This document shows, in pieces, positions 8,969-17,946 of a stretch of 43,245 nucleotides of DNA. Both the position numbers and the translations under genes were made by a program. The number at the start of each line of letters is the position of its first letter. The stretch's first letter is position 1. The stretch covers positions 51,545 to 94,789 of the forward strand of contig NZ_NDHW01000061.1 in NCBI RefSeq assembly GCF_002251945.1, in the 5' to 3' direction. The notes under the pieces were generated by a model, which worked only from the letters and a program-made list of their open reading frames with translations, ran no database searches and was not told where the DNA came from. The stretch comes from Pseudanabaena sp. SR411 (lineage in GTDB: Bacteria > Cyanobacteriota > Cyanobacteriia > Pseudanabaenales > Pseudanabaenaceae).

Positions 8969-9951
8969 ACGAGTTTAGTAATTATGGCACGGTCAAATAC
9001 TTTGCCATCGGTGGCGATCGCTTTGGTGATGATTTTATCTTGATAGACATCAAAAGTCATAAAGCTAAACTGTGAACTTACAAAAGCCGTGTGTGGCGAT
9101 CGCCCGAATTTGTATAAAGGTGCGCCGCCGCCACCATTAACAATATAGATAGTGCCATCAAGGGGGATAGATCGCTCGTAGCCATGATCATGTCCACAGA
9201 GATATAAAGGAACTTTATGTTTAGCGAATATGGGTGAGAGTTTAGCGGCTAATTCGGGACTGCTGCCATGCCTACCTGAAGAGTAAAGGGGATGATGTCC
9301 GTAGACGATTTTCCAAGGGGCGGTACTTTTGGCTAGTTGCTGATCGAGCCATGCAAGTTGGGCATCCCAAGGAGCATTACTATTCGTGTCAAGGGCAAAA
9401 AATTCTACTGTTCCTGCGTTGACATCACCTTTGGTAAATGAATAGTAGCGATCGCTCATATTAAAAGGCTGGTAATTAATCTGATCTAGCCCGTTATTAG
9501 ATTTAATAATGTCATGATTGCCTAGCACTGCATAAAATTTCACATCTTTACTTAGCAATGGGGCATAGGGTTCTTCAAAATATGCTTTAGCTAGACTAAT
9601 TTCACCATAGGAATAAATGTTATCCCCTGCCATGAGGACGAAAGCATAGGGCTTTTGCTGATAGGTTTCCCACATGGACTTAGCAACGGCAAACTGATCG
9701 GGGCTACCAAATCCATTATCTGCGATCGCTGCAAACCTCAGTAATGGTTCTTCAGCCGTCTCAAGGATTTCCGAGTTAGTCTTAGAGTCACTATTGCTAG
9801 ATTTTATTTCAGGATTTTGGCTAGGACTACTTACAGGGGACTGTGCTGAGACAGGCTCGTACTGAACTTTAGATTTGGCGATCGCCGCATAAATTAATGA
9901 ACCAACTACAGGTACACCAAATAATGTCAGTAAAATTTGACGACGTTTCAT
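8965..9951 (-). CDS. Exported calcineurin-like metallophosphoesterase (acid phosphatase type)
   Basis: The 328-residue protein has an N-terminal export signal: MKRRQILLTLFG then a hydrophobic segment, with twin arginines that suggest but do not prove Tat export. A Ser/Asn-rich linker follows (about 33-65), then a catalytic domain with all metallophosphoesterase motifs in order: FAAIADNGFG, LMAGDNIYSYG, AVLGNHD, YGHHPLYSSGRHG and LCGHDHGYERS. This set is typical of purple acid phosphatase-like enzymes with a dinuclear metal centre. The likely role is release of phosphate from organic esters outside the cytoplasm; the substrate is not predictable. rlmN starts divergently 241 bp away, and the gvpF/L-like gene follows downstream. 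Confidence 0.88.
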   Translation of the reverse strand: MKRRQILLTLFGVPVVGSLIYAAIAKSKVQYEPVSAQSPVSSPSQNPEIKSSNSDSKTNSEILETAEEPLLRFAAIADNGFGSPDQFAVAKSMWETYQQKPYAFVLMAGDNIYSYGEISLAKAYFEEPYAPLLSKDVKFYAVLGNHDIIKSNNGLDQINYQPFNMSDRYYSFTKGDVNAGTVEFFALDTNSNAPWDAQLAWLDQQLAKSTAPWKIVYGHHPLYSSGRHGSSPELAAKLSPIFAKHKVPLYLCGHDHGYERSIPLDGTIYIVNGGGGAPLYKFGRSPHTAFVSSQFSFMTFDVYQDKIITKAIATDGKVFDRAIITKLV

Positions 9952-10192
9952 AAATTACCAGCGAATATCATGGGAATTTACTATATCAAGAAACCTAAGA
10001 AGTAGGTGTAGTGAGCCACACCCGATCTATAAACTCCATAGAACATCAAACAAATAAGATCGGCAATAGACCATTAATTTGATAGAAATGATGCTTCCAT
10101 GTGTAAAGAGAGATTCTTGGTTTCTGACACACCAAAAAGTGCTGTAAGAAATTTGATAAAATCAATATACTTGTCCCATTTGCTGCCCCGTC

Positions 10193-11263
10193 ATGACTGT
10201 CAATACGCTCCCAAATTCTGCTTCTAAAGTCCTACCACTATTGGGACGATCGCTCTCTGAATTGACAGAATGGGTGGTATCACAAGGACAACCAAGCTAT
10301 CGAGGTAAACAGCTTCATGAATGGCTCTATACCAGAGGAGCGCGAAGCTTAACAGATATTACGGTGTTTCCTAAAGCATGGCGCGAAGAATTTGCTCTGA
10401 ATCCGACTGCGGAAATGGGGCGATCGCAGATTCATCTTCACAAAACAACTCGCGATGGCACAGAGAAGTTTCTGCTGAAACTCGCTGATGGCGAAATTGT
10501 GGAAACAGTTGGTATTCCTACAAGTAAGCGTTTAACCGTATGCGTCTCAACTCAGGTTGGTTGTCCAATGGCGTGCGATTTTTGCGCCACAGGTAAAGGT
10601 GGTTTTCGGCGCAACTTGGCAAAGCATGAAATTATCGATCAAGTTCTGACGGTGCAGGAAGTCATGCAGCAGCGTGTCAGCCATATCGTATTTATGGGCA
10701 TGGGTGAGCCGTTACTTAATTATGAAAATCTAGTTGGGGCAATCAACGTTATTAACAAAGATATCGGCATCGGTCAGCGCAACATCACCGTTTCCACCGT
10801 CGGTATTCCTAATCAAATTCCGCGCTTTGCCCAAGAGCATTTACAAGTAACTCTCGCGGTCAGTCTCCATGCACCAACGCAAGAAGTTCGCGCCCAAGTA
10901 ATTCCCTCAGCCGATCGCTATCCACTGATCGCCTTAATGGATGACTGTCGCGAGTATGTAGAAATCACGGGTAGAAGAATTAGTTTTGAATATACGCTGC
11001 TGGCGGGTGTCAATGATGCTCCTGAACAAGCCGAGGAACTTGCCTACTTGATTCGGGGCTTCCAAAGTCACGTTAATTTGATTCCCTACAATACGGTTAG
11101 TGATGCGGATTATAAGCGCCCCAGCGAAAGAGCAATTCAAACTTTTGTGCAGGTTTTAGAAAATTATAAAATTGCCGTAAGTGTACGACGCACAAGGGGA
11201 CTAGAAGCAGATGCGGCTTGTGGTCAGCTACGAGGACAACATGAGAAAGCTCTAGCCAAATAA
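10193..11263 (+). CDS. rlmN: 23S rRNA (adenine-2503-C2) / tRNA methyltransferase RlmN
   Basis: RlmN is a radical-SAM enzyme that methylates C2 of A2503 in 23S rRNA and of A37 in some tRNAs. The 356-residue length is normal. The 4Fe-4S motif is C-x3-C-x2-C at Cys124, Cys128 and Cys131 ([13 protein letters not shown]). [12 protein letters not shown] and [18 protein letters not shown] follow. The second catalytic cysteine is in DAACGQLRG near the C-terminus. ATG at 10193 is the only sensible start. It is a stand-alone gene between the divergent phosphatase and the convergent thiL, with a GCGAAGC-centred hairpin after its stop. Confidence 0.97.
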   Translation: MTVNTLPNSASKVLPLLGRSLSELTEWVVSQGQPSYRGKQLHEWLYTRGARSLTDITVFPKAWREEFALNPTAEMGRSQIHLHKTTRDGTEKFLLKLADGEIVETVGIPTSKRLTVCVSTQVGCPMACDFCATGKGGFRRNLAKHEIIDQVLTVQEVMQQRVSHIVFMGMGEPLLNYENLVGAINVINKDIGIGQRNITVSTVGIPNQIPRFAQEHLQVTLAVSLHAPTQEVRAQVIPSADRYPLIALMDDCREYVEITGRRISFEYTLLAGVNDAPEQAEELAYLIRGFQSHVNLIPYNTVSDADYKRPSERAIQTFVQVLENYKIAVSVRRTRGLEADAACGQLRGQHEKALAK

Positions 11264-11268
11264 GATTT

Positions 11269-11299
11269 TTTGATACTTTTGCGAAGCAAAAGTATCAAA
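11269..11299. terminator. Hairpin with GCGAAGC centre between rlmN and thiL
   Basis: TTTGATACTTTTGC-GAA-GCAAAAGTATCAAA is a perfect 14-bp stem with a GAA triloop. It separates two convergent genes. Confidence 0.75.
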
Positions 11300-11303
11300 G
11301 CCT

Positions 11304-12314
11304 TTAGGGTTCGTAATGTTGAAAAGCCGATCGCATATCTAACCCATCAAGTTGATTGCCTTCAACAATTTCGCCAATAATTACAGCACTGGATAAAAGC
11401 TTTACAAACTTCTCTGCTAAATCCAAAGGCATACATAAAACCAGTTCAAAATCTTCGCCACCATACAAGACCCAATCCAAAGCACGATCGCCTGCCAAGA
11501 TTTGCACAACTTCAGGAATTGGTAACGCATCCCAAGAAATCTTTGCGCCAACATTACTAGCGCGACAAATTTGGGCGATCGCATCAGCTAATCCATCGCT
11601 GCTATCCATTCCTGAGAGAGGAAAACCACTCAAGTGTTTTTTTTCTCTCAGGATTTTATGCAAAAGATGAATTGCATCAAAACGCGGAATTGGTCGCTGA
11701 TGATAGTTACAGATTGCTTTTACTAGCTCTTGTCCTGCCAGAAGGCGATCGCCTATTTGCATCGGCGCTAATAACTTCTCTTGTAATTTTTCATCCAATA
11801 GAAGTTCTAAACCCGCCTTTGAGAGTCCGTGCAAACCTGTCATCACGATCACATCACCAACTCGCGCCGTATGCCTTTGAATGACTTGATTTTTAGGGAC
11901 TTGTCCAAAAGCAGTTACCGATAAAGTGCGAACAGGCGATCGCACCGTATCACCGCCAACTAATTCCGTGCCATAGGTGCGTAAACATTCACTAAAGCCA
12001 CGATATACGCCTTCAATCCAAGCGATCACTGTATCAGGTGGTAATCCTACCGACATAACCAAACCCCAAGGATTCGCTCCCATTGCGGCTAAATCCGACA
12101 AATTCACAGCCGCCGCCCGCCAACCCACATCTTCGGGACTAGTTGTGTGATCGCTAAAATGCACACCATCCACCAACATATCTGTAGTCACGACCATCTG
12201 GCGATCAGAAAAAGTTTCCCCCATGATCGCCCCATCATCCCCAACTACCTCACTACAATATTGCCGAAAAATTTTCAGCAATCCTTGTTCACCTATATCT
12301 TTAACATTCGTCAT
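11304..12314 (-). CDS. thiL: Thiamine-monophosphate kinase
   Basis: ThiL phosphorylates thiamine monophosphate to the cofactor thiamine diphosphate. The 336-residue protein shows the family signatures: VVGDDGAIM near residue 24, VVTTDMLVDGVHF, GWRAAAVNLSDLAAMGANPWG, VGGDTVRSP, and MDSSDGLADAIAQI in the C-terminal ATP-grasping half. Length and start (MTNVKDIGEQGLL) fit the family. The gene is monocistronic, convergent with rlmN and divergent from the small GIY-YIG-like gene. No TPP riboswitch is apparent upstream. Confidence 0.96.
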   Translation of the reverse strand: MTNVKDIGEQGLLKIFRQYCSEVVGDDGAIMGETFSDRQMVVTTDMLVDGVHFSDHTTSPEDVGWRAAAVNLSDLAAMGANPWGLVMSVGLPPDTVIAWIEGVYRGFSECLRTYGTELVGGDTVRSPVRTLSVTAFGQVPKNQVIQRHTARVGDVIVMTGLHGLSKAGLELLLDEKLQEKLLAPMQIGDRLLAGQELVKAICNYHQRPIPRFDAIHLLHKILREKKHLSGFPLSGMDSSDGLADAIAQICRASNVGAKISWDALPIPEVVQILAGDRALDWVLYGGEDFELVLCMPLDLAEKFVKLLSSAVIIGEIVEGNQLDGLDMRSAFQHYEP

Positions 12315-12445
12315 TTTCAGTGAAAGTTAATTAGAATCTAACATATATAAAATTGTGATATTTTTGTATTGATCTAGAGAGCTTGATTTTCCTCTCTATC
12401 TATAAAACATCAAGCCATTACCCTGATTAGGAGTTAGATTACACA

Positions 12446-12730
12446 ATGACTAGTGGTATTTACATCATGACTAATAAATCAAATGGGAATAGGTATGTCG
12501 GCTATAGCGAGAATATCGAAGTCAGTTATGCAGAAAATATTCGGCAACTTAAAGAGGGTACATTTGGGAAAAAGTTTGAAAGCCTAGTAAGGGATTTTGA
12601 AACCTTTGGAGAAAATGCTTTCATCTGTGGAGTCCTTGAAGTAACTGCAAATGATTCATCACTGATGGAAAAACGTTCAAAATATTGGAAAGATCTGATT
12701 CAATCTGAATATAATCAACATTCCAGTTAG
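12446..12730 (+). CDS. Small stand-alone GIY-YIG-like protein
   Basis: The 94-residue product starts MTSGIYIMTNKSNGNRYVGY, carrying the GIY...YVG core of the GIY-YIG nuclease superfamily. The C-terminal EKRSKYWKDLIQSEYN resembles the conserved Glu and Asn helix that closes the domain in segment-type endonucleases. The central catalytic arginine is not obvious (the segment reads SYAENIRQL), so activity is uncertain. It is a single-domain protein with no fused DNA-binding region. Divergent from thiL, with about 130 bp between the starts. Its biological role is unknown; it may be a relic of a mobile endonuclease. Confidence 0.7.
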   Translation: MTSGIYIMTNKSNGNRYVGYSENIEVSYAENIRQLKEGTFGKKFESLVRDFETFGENAFICGVLEVTANDSSLMEKRSKYWKDLIQSEYNQHSS

Positions 12731-12754
12731 GTTTTTTACAAATATTTTCTTGTT

Positions 12755-12777
12755 CCCCTCTCCCAAAGGGAGAGGGG
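12755..12777. terminator. Hairpin CCCCTCTCCC-AAA-GGGAGAGGGG
   Basis: A perfect 10-bp GC-rich stem with an AAA triloop lies between the convergent GIY-YIG-like gene and argC. Confidence 0.65.
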
Positions 12778-12793
12778 CTAGGGGTGAGGGGCG

Positions 12794-13852
12794 TTATGGA
12801 TAGAAAGTGAGCTTAGGTAAAGCTAGTGACTCTTCCCAGCCCATCATGATATTCATGCATTGCAAGGCTTGCGCCGCTTGACCTTTCATCAAGTTATCGA
12901 TCGCTGAAACCACAATTACTCGTCCTGTCCGCTCATCGACTTCCACGCCGAGATAACAGAGATTTGTACCCAAAGCCCATTTAGTTTGCGGGAATATATT
13001 CTTGGGTAAAACCTGTACCCATTCAGAATTGCGATAAAAAGACTTATAAATAGTAAGGACATCTTCCTTCACAAGTCCGGGGTCACGCAGCTTAGCGTAT
13101 ACCGTAGACAGAATACCGCGAATCATGGGGATAAGATGAGGTGTGAATTGAACTAGCACCTCTTGACCTGCCATATCACTACAGATCTGTTCGATTTCAG
13201 GGGTGTGGCGATGACTCGCAATACCATAGGCGGCAAGAGAACCATCAGCCTCAGCTAATAACAAATTAGTTTTCGGTTGACGACCACCACCAGATGTACC
13301 TGACTTAGCATCAATAATAATCGTACTCGGATCGACTAATCCTTGCTTGAGCAAAGGCTGTAGAGCTAATAAACTAGCCGTAGGATAACAACCCGCACAG
13401 CCAACTAAGTCCGCAGTAGCAATGCGATCGCGATAAATTTCTGGTAATCCATACACAGCTTTAGCATTAACCTCAGCATCAGTACGCACCTCTTTGTACC
13501 AAGATTCATAAACTTGCAGATCCGTGAAGCGATAATCTGCGGATAAATCGAGGACTTTGCAGCCCTTAGCCAATAATCGAGGTGCGATTTTGCTAGCTAA
13601 GCCATTGGGTAATGATAGGAAGACAATTTTGCAGCGATCGGCGATCGCTTCAGGTTCGAGATTTTCGATGGGCAAGTTCACCGCATGGGCAATATGTGGA
13701 TATAAATCAGCAAAATTTTGTCCTACAGAACCACTGCCACCCATGTAAGTAATATTTACCAATGGATGCTCTAGCAGCAGTCTGACCAATTGGATACCAC
13801 CATAACCCGACGCGCCAATAATACCTACGGGGACTCGATCCTGTGCGCTCAT
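12794..13852 (-). CDS. argC: N-acetyl-gamma-glutamyl-phosphate reductase
   Basis: ArgC carries out the third step of arginine synthesis, the NADPH-dependent reduction of N-acetylglutamyl phosphate to the semialdehyde. The 352-residue protein begins with the dinucleotide-binding loop GASGYGG (about 13-19). The catalytic cysteine is in [11 protein letters not shown] (Cys155). [22 protein letters not shown] and [16 protein letters not shown] are standard C-terminal motifs. Type 1 length is as expected. The gene appears monocistronic, and the region upstream (13853-14842) is long and repeat-rich. Confidence 0.97.
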   Translation of the reverse strand: MSAQDRVPVGIIGASGYGGIQLVRLLLEHPLVNITYMGGSGSVGQNFADLYPHIAHAVNLPIENLEPEAIADRCKIVFLSLPNGLASKIAPRLLAKGCKVLDLSADYRFTDLQVYESWYKEVRTDAEVNAKAVYGLPEIYRDRIATADLVGCAGCYPTASLLALQPLLKQGLVDPSTIIIDAKSGTSGGGRQPKTNLLLAEADGSLAAYGIASHRHTPEIEQICSDMAGQEVLVQFTPHLIPMIRGILSTVYAKLRDPGLVKEDVLTIYKSFYRNSEWVQVLPKNIFPQTKWALGTNLCYLGVEVDERTGRVIVVSAIDNLMKGQAAQALQCMNIMMGWEESLALPKLTFYP

Positions 13853-13970
13853 ACCCTTACTCCATCAAAATATTGAAAATGCTTTTCGCGTTTGGGGTAA
13901 CAACTTAGCATAAGCCAAGCCCTAACCCCAATTAATATCTAAAATCAAGGTCTCAGAAATTCTCATTATA

Positions 13971-14023
13971 AAAATCAGTTTTTTGAAAGTCCGCCGTTGG
14001 CGGACTTTCAAAAAACTGATTTT
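13971..14023. repeat. Perfect palindrome, 25-bp arms, GTT centre
   Basis: Left arm AAAATCAGTTTTTTGAAAGT then CCGCC pairs exactly with the right arm across GTT. The outer ten bases recur twice more nearby, so this palindrome shares its right arm with the next one. Confidence 0.8.
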
Positions 14024-14066
14024 AGTGTTTCCAGCGTCTTCGGCGATGGAAACACTAAAATCAGTT
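14014..14066. repeat. Second palindrome, overlapping the first by its left arm
   Basis: AACTGATTTTAGTGTTTCC at 14014-14032 pairs with GGAAACACTAAAATCAGTT at 14048-14066. The loop contains AGCGTCTTCGGCGAT. Its first ten bases are also the right end of the previous palindrome, so only one of the two full stems can form at a time. Confidence 0.75.
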
Positions 14067-14174
14067 CCATAATGACAATGTCAAAGGCTAAATTAATGCT
14101 TTACATTAAACTGTGGGATGCTCTTTATCCGTTCATACTAAGCTAATCAAAATAGACATTATGTCTATTTCATT

Positions 14175-14311
14175 TATAGCAATGTAAGTTTTGCTTAGGA
14201 GATAAACCCCAAATAAATGAAGGCGGCACTTCGCACCGCCTTCATTTATTTGGGGTTTAATTTGTTAGATGCGTATTTTGCATTATTAATCTCTTGTATG
14301 GTTTAGCTATA
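14175..14311. mobile_element. TATA-flanked palindrome element, copy 2 (137 bp)
   Basis: It starts TATAGCAATGTAAGTTTTGC (end A). Its core at 14204-14258 (AAACCCCAAATAAATGAAGG.. and complement) has centre GGCGGCACTTCGCACCGCC. It ends with a longer version of end B, recognisable by CTCTTG and GCTATA. About 30 extra bases lie inside end B compared with copy 1. Confidence 0.6.
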
Positions 14312-14842
14312 TTTTGCAGCAGCGATAAAAATAAATAATTATGAGAGTGTAAATTGCAAAATCTATAAATCACCTGTATGGGTGAAGAAATATAGCTTTA
14401 ATTAGTGTGAGGTTTTAAGCAAAAAGATAATTAAAAGCAATATTTCATTACTCATATCAAAAATTACAATAATATCGATACCCAAATCATACGTAAAATA
14501 ATGTCTAGTTAATTTTGGGTATAAGTTAATCTAAAAGCAGCTATCTTACTTCTTATTGAAGTATTCATCCTGAAATATTAAGTCAAATCCTATAGGTATT
14601 TCTTTCGTGTTTCCATGTATTTGCTAAAGTGTGATGGCACTATCGGGCATATTTTTTTTAATCTTATAGAAAATCTTAAAAATATTTTTCGATTTCGTCT
14701 AATATTTTGTCCAATATGTTAAAAAATGTACGACAATGAGATAGCAATTCTATATGGTTTAAAATCCCTAAGATTTGCAAAATTTCTTCTATTCTTAGAA
14801 AGAAATTTTCAATTTTGAAATCTTGAAATTTTTGATAATCCT

Positions 14843-15235
14843 ATGACAGACACTGTAACTTCTCCTTTAACAGGAAAGGCGCTTCTTCAAAAAGCAAAAG
14901 AGCTAAATAACTTACCCAAGCGTGAGCAAGCTAAAAAATGCGGGTATTTCACTCGTGGGAAAGATGGGGTAGATCGCGTTAATTTGACAGAATTTTATGA
15001 GGCAGTGCTTGCTGCTAGAGGATTTGCAATTAATCCTGAACAGAATAAAGATGGTCGTGGGCGCGAACCTACGTTTCGAGTTAGCGTTCACAAAAATGGG
15101 CAAATCGTAATTGGTTCTACCTATACAAGATCAATGGGTTTGAATGAAGGTGATGAGTTTGAAATTAAGCTTGGATACAAGCATATTCATTTGATCCAGT
15201 TGAGTAATGAGCAATCGGAAGATCCTGAAGAGTAA
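14843..15235 (+). CDS. cyAbrB-type transcriptional regulator
   Basis: This 130-residue protein matches the cyanobacterial AbrB-like family (the Sll0359/Sll0822 type of Synechocystis). The N-terminal half is conserved (SPLTGKALLQKAKELNNLPK, then REQAKKCGYFT), and the AbrB-like DNA-binding region is C-terminal (FRVSVHKNGQIVIGSTYTRS, GDEFEIKLGYKHIHL). Such proteins regulate carbon/nitrogen balance and other genes, and bind DNA as multimers. An acidic tail ends the protein (EQSEDPEE). It has a long AT-rich upstream region of more than 500 bp, which would fit complex regulation (inference). Monocistronic. Confidence 0.92.
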   Translation: MTDTVTSPLTGKALLQKAKELNNLPKREQAKKCGYFTRGKDGVDRVNLTEFYEAVLAARGFAINPEQNKDGRGREPTFRVSVHKNGQIVIGSTYTRSMGLNEGDEFEIKLGYKHIHLIQLSNEQSEDPEE

Positions 15236-15330
15236 AGCAACACACATATTAAATCTCTGTTAGATAAGGTCAAAATTAAAAGTTAATTGTCTGAATTTTT
15301 ATTCTTGACAATAAGTTTTAGACCTCAACT

Positions 15331-15396
15331 ATGGAGATTGTTCGACCAGTAAATTTGAGCGAGAAGATTAATACGGCTTTGTGGGGAAGTGTTTAA
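15331..15396 (+). CDS. Possible 21-residue small protein
   Basis: A short frame starts at ATG 15331 and reads MEIVRPVNLSEKINTALWGS plus V, then TAA. A terminator-like stem begins inside it. There is no convincing ribosome binding site and I recognise no family. It could equally be part of a small RNA or of the 3' region of the AbrB-type gene. Confidence 0.2.
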   Translation: MEIVRPVNLSEKINTALWGSV

Positions 15397-15412
15397 TTTT
15401 CTCGCTGTTTTT
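15358..15412 (+). terminator. Possible terminator (long-loop stem plus T run)
   Basis: AGCGAGAA at 15358-15365 pairs with TTCTCGCT at 15399-15406, followed by GTTTTTA. The loop is 33 bases, which is large, so this may instead be the 3' end of a structured transcript. Confidence 0.4.
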
Positions 15413-15459
15413 ATCGAGGCTGGTTTTTAGCATAATTTTGATTTTTAGAGTTTCTTTGT

Positions 15460-16254
15460 ATGCAACTAGTAGATACACATGTACATATCAACTTCAAAGA
15501 TTTTCAATCTGATCTTGAGGCAGTTCGCGATCGCTGGCTAGGTAATGGTGTAACGAGACTAGTGCATTCTTGTGTGAGTCCCGATGAGTTTAGTCAGATT
15601 CAGGCGATCGCTGATCAATTTCCTGAAGTGAGTTTTGCGGTCGGGTTACATCCATTAGATAAAAAATTGAATACATTAGGTTGGAATCCTGAAGTTGGCG
15701 ATCGCATTAAGTCTTTGGCAATTAGTGATCAACGTGTCGTAGCGATCGGCGAAACGGGTTTAGATTTTTTTAAATCTGATAGTAAAACTGCTCAAATCGA
15801 AGCCTTTAAATCACAACTCTGCACGGCGCGATCGCTAAATTTACCAGTAATTATTCACTCACGCGAGGCATCTGTTGCAACCCGTGAAGTCTTGCAAGAA
15901 ATCAATGCAGAATCACCTCAGCAGCCCATTCGTGGCGTGATGCATTGCTGGGCGGGTAATCCTGAAGAAACCCAATGGTTTGTCGATTTGGGGATGTATA
16001 TCAGCTTTAGTGGTGTGGTCACTTTTAAAAATGCCCATGATTTACATGAGTCGGCAAAAATTGTGCCAAGCGATCGCATCCTAGTGGAGACAGATTGTCC
16101 ATTTCTTGCGCCTATACCCAAGCGTGGTAAGCGTAATGAACCTGCCTATGTGCTGCATGTGGCTGAGAGTGTAGCGAAGTTGCGCGAGGTGGATCTAGAG
16201 TCTCTAGCTTTAGCAACCACCAATAATGCCTTTAAGCTATTTTCTTTATCCTGA
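15460..16254 (+). CDS. TatD-family metal-dependent hydrolase (DNase)
   Basis: The 264-residue TIM-barrel amidohydrolase-like protein carries the TatD motifs. [11 protein letters not shown] is the first metal site, followed by VGLHPLD, the bridging acidic residue in [27 protein letters not shown], and the last aspartate in [20 protein letters not shown]. TatD proteins are metal-dependent 3'-5' exonucleases acting on DNA or RNA, often linked to repair or RNA quality control. Its only same-strand neighbour is the desulfurase gene, about 70 bp downstream and separated by a strong hairpin. Confidence 0.95.
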   Translation: MQLVDTHVHINFKDFQSDLEAVRDRWLGNGVTRLVHSCVSPDEFSQIQAIADQFPEVSFAVGLHPLDKKLNTLGWNPEVGDRIKSLAISDQRVVAIGETGLDFFKSDSKTAQIEAFKSQLCTARSLNLPVIIHSREASVATREVLQEINAESPQQPIRGVMHCWAGNPEETQWFVDLGMYISFSGVVTFKNAHDLHESAKIVPSDRILVETDCPFLAPIPKRGKRNEPAYVLHVAESVAKLREVDLESLALATTNNAFKLFSLS

Positions 16255-16261
16255 AAAAATC

Positions 16262-16306
16262 CATTCAAAAAAGAGGAGGCGCGAAGCGCCTCCTCTTTTT
16301 TGAATG
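16262..16306. terminator. Hairpin with GCGC-GAA-GCGC centre between tatD-type and desulfurase genes
   Basis: CATTCAAAAAAGAGGAGGCG plus C pairs perfectly with its complement around GAA. A6 and T6 tracts inside the stem make it an efficient terminator candidate in both directions. Confidence 0.85.
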
Positions 16307-16325
16307 ATTAAGATAAAATTGTTTT

Positions 16326-17468
16326 ATGCAAATATACCTAGATCATGGTGCTACAACCCCTGCGCGACCAGAAGTTATCGACCTGATGGCGGACGTGATG
16401 CGATCGCAATGGGGCAATCCCTCTAGCCTACATGAGTGGGGCGAGCGCTCAACGATGGCGATCGAGCGATCACGTCTACAAGTAGCTAGTTTGCTAAATG
16501 CTGATCCTGAAGGGATTATCTTCACGTCTGGCGGTACGGAATCAGACAATATGGTGATCATGGGAATTGCGCGGCAATACCGTACACCACAGCACATGAT
16601 CATTTCCTCGGTTGAGCATTCGGCAATACGGCTGCCAGCCCAATATCTCGAACAACATGGTTGGGAAATTACCCGTTTGCCTGTGGATCGCCAAGGTTGC
16701 GTTAATCCCACGGATCTGGCTCAAGCACTTCGTCCTAATACCGTACTTGTATCGATTATCACCGCCCAAAATGAAGTTGGCACGATCCAGCCGATTGAGA
16801 AATTAGGGCAAATTTGTCGTAATGCTGACGTGTTATTCCATACGGATGCGGTGCAAGCGATCGGCAAAATGCCTATTGATGTGCAAGTTTTACCGATTGA
16901 TCTGCTTTCACTTTCGGCTCACAAATTTTATGGGTTGCAGGGGATTGGAGCGCTTTATATCAATCCACTTACAACTAAGAAGCGATCGCTAATTCCTTTA
17001 GTCCAAGGCGGCGGACAAGAGCGTGGCTACCGTTCAGGCACACAGGCTGTTGCGGCGATCGCAGGTTTAGGTTTAGCCGCCGAACTTGCCGAACAGGAAT
17101 TACCTGTAGAATCTACACGTTTAGCTAAACTACGCGATCGCCTATACGCATTACTCTCAGATATTCCCGAGCTGATTCCTACAGGCGCGATCACCTCAGC
17201 AAGATTACCTCATCACCTCAGTTTTTATCACAAATATATCGATGGTCGTCGCCTTGTCCGTGAAATGAATTTCGCGGGGATTGCGATCAGTTCAGGTTCG
17301 GCATGTAGTAGTGGGGCGATCGAACCAAGCTCAATCCTCTTAGAAATGGGATATTCGCCAACGGAAGCCAGAAATAGTATTCGTCTCACTCTAGGGAAAT
17401 CCAACAATGAAACTGATATTGAATGGACATCCTTAGTAATGCACCAAATTTTGCGCCGCCAATCGTAG
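16326..17468 (+). CDS. Cysteine desulfurase (NifS/IscS class)
   Basis: A PLP-dependent enzyme that removes sulfur from cysteine for iron-sulfur cluster, tRNA and cofactor synthesis. The 380-residue protein begins MQIYLDHGATTPARPEVI. It carries FTSGGTESDN, the PLP aspartate region FHTDAVQAIGK, the PLP lysine in LSAHKFYGLQG (Lys200), and a persulfide-carrying cysteine in SSGSACSSGAIEPS (Cys327), diagnostic of class I (NifS/IscS) enzymes. No IscU or other cluster-assembly gene is adjacent. TAAAAT about 14 bases upstream of the ATG could be a -10 element. The stop codon is embedded in a perfect palindrome. Confidence 0.96.
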   Translation: MQIYLDHGATTPARPEVIDLMADVMRSQWGNPSSLHEWGERSTMAIERSRLQVASLLNADPEGIIFTSGGTESDNMVIMGIARQYRTPQHMIISSVEHSAIRLPAQYLEQHGWEITRLPVDRQGCVNPTDLAQALRPNTVLVSIITAQNEVGTIQPIEKLGQICRNADVLFHTDAVQAIGKMPIDVQVLPIDLLSLSAHKFYGLQGIGALYINPLTTKKRSLIPLVQGGGQERGYRSGTQAVAAIAGLGLAAELAEQELPVESTRLAKLRDRLYALLSDIPELIPTGAITSARLPHHLSFYHKYIDGRRLVREMNFAGIAISSGSACSSGAIEPSSILLEMGYSPTEARNSIRLTLGKSNNETDIEWTSLVMHQILRRQS

Positions 17469-17496
17469 AGGCAATTCATGAATTGCCTCTACGATT
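17461..17496. repeat. 36-bp loop-less perfect palindrome over the desulfurase stop codon
   Basis: AATCGTAGAGGCAATTCATG and its continuation read identically on both strands. It overlaps the last three codons of the desulfurase gene. It resembles the other gene-end palindromes but has no triloop. Confidence 0.8.
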
Positions 17497-17527
17497 GGCT
17501 TACAGTCCTTTGCGCTCAAGCCAGTAT

Positions 17528-17558
17528 AAAAAAGGCGGCGCGAAGCGCCGCCTTTTTT
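17528..17558. terminator. Terminator A6-GGCGGCGC-GAA-GCGCCGCC-T6
   Basis: A perfect stem with a GAA triloop between two convergent genes, flanked by A and T runs on both sides. It overlaps the stop codon of the UspA-type gene. Confidence 0.88.
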
Positions 17559-17946
17559 AAGGAACAACCAACACTGGACAAGGCGAAAGATTAATCACTT
17601 TTTGGCTAACACTGCTGCCATCGGGATGCTCTTCGGTCAAACTCATTCCCCGCGAACCCATCACAATTAAATCGGCATTAATCTCATCAGCAAAATCACA
17701 AATTACAAAAGCGGTTTTACCCTCAGCTATTTTGCTTTTAATCGTAATACCCACCTCCGCAAAGTAAGCCTCCATTTCTTTAATTAGTTCTTGAGATGAA
17801 GCGCGATCGCTGTCAGTAGCTTCAGGATCAGCAACTGATAATACATATAACTGCGCCTGATATTTTTGAATGAGATCGATCACTATGGCTACAGCTTGGC
17901 GGGTTTCTTGACTTCTGTTTAAAGGAAATAAAACAGTTTTAAACAT
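17557..17946 (-). CDS. Universal stress protein (UspA family)
   Basis: A single-domain 129-residue UspA-type protein beginning MFKTVLFPLNRSQETRQAV. The ATP-binding signature G-x2-G-x9-G-S is intact in GSRGMSLTEEHPDGSSVSQ, followed by CPVLVVP at the C-terminus, so it should belong to the ATP-binding class. Such proteins modulate stress survival, but the partner is not predictable. It is divergent from pnp, with 332 bp between the starts, and convergent with the desulfurase gene. Confidence 0.92.
   Translation of the reverse strand: MFKTVLFPLNRSQETRQAVAIVIDLIQKYQAQLYVLSVADPEATDSDRASSQELIKEMEAYFAEVGITIKSKIAEGKTAFVICDFADEINADLIVMGSRGMSLTEEHPDGSSVSQKVINLSPCPVLVVP

Larger units (their letters stand above)
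13853..14842. other. 990-bp gap between argC and the cyAbrB gene
   Basis: No gene was found. The left part holds two overlapping palindromes (13971-14066) and a TATA-flanked element (14175-14311). From 14312 to 14842 the DNA is very AT-rich, without palindromes longer than a few bases, and probably contains the promoter and a long leader for the AbrB-type gene. No riboswitch could be recognised. Confidence 0.55.

Noticed and set aside
11304-12445. TPP riboswitch upstream of thiL
   Set aside because: The 130-bp gap between thiL and the GIY-YIG-like gene lacks the conserved CUGAGA and related elements.
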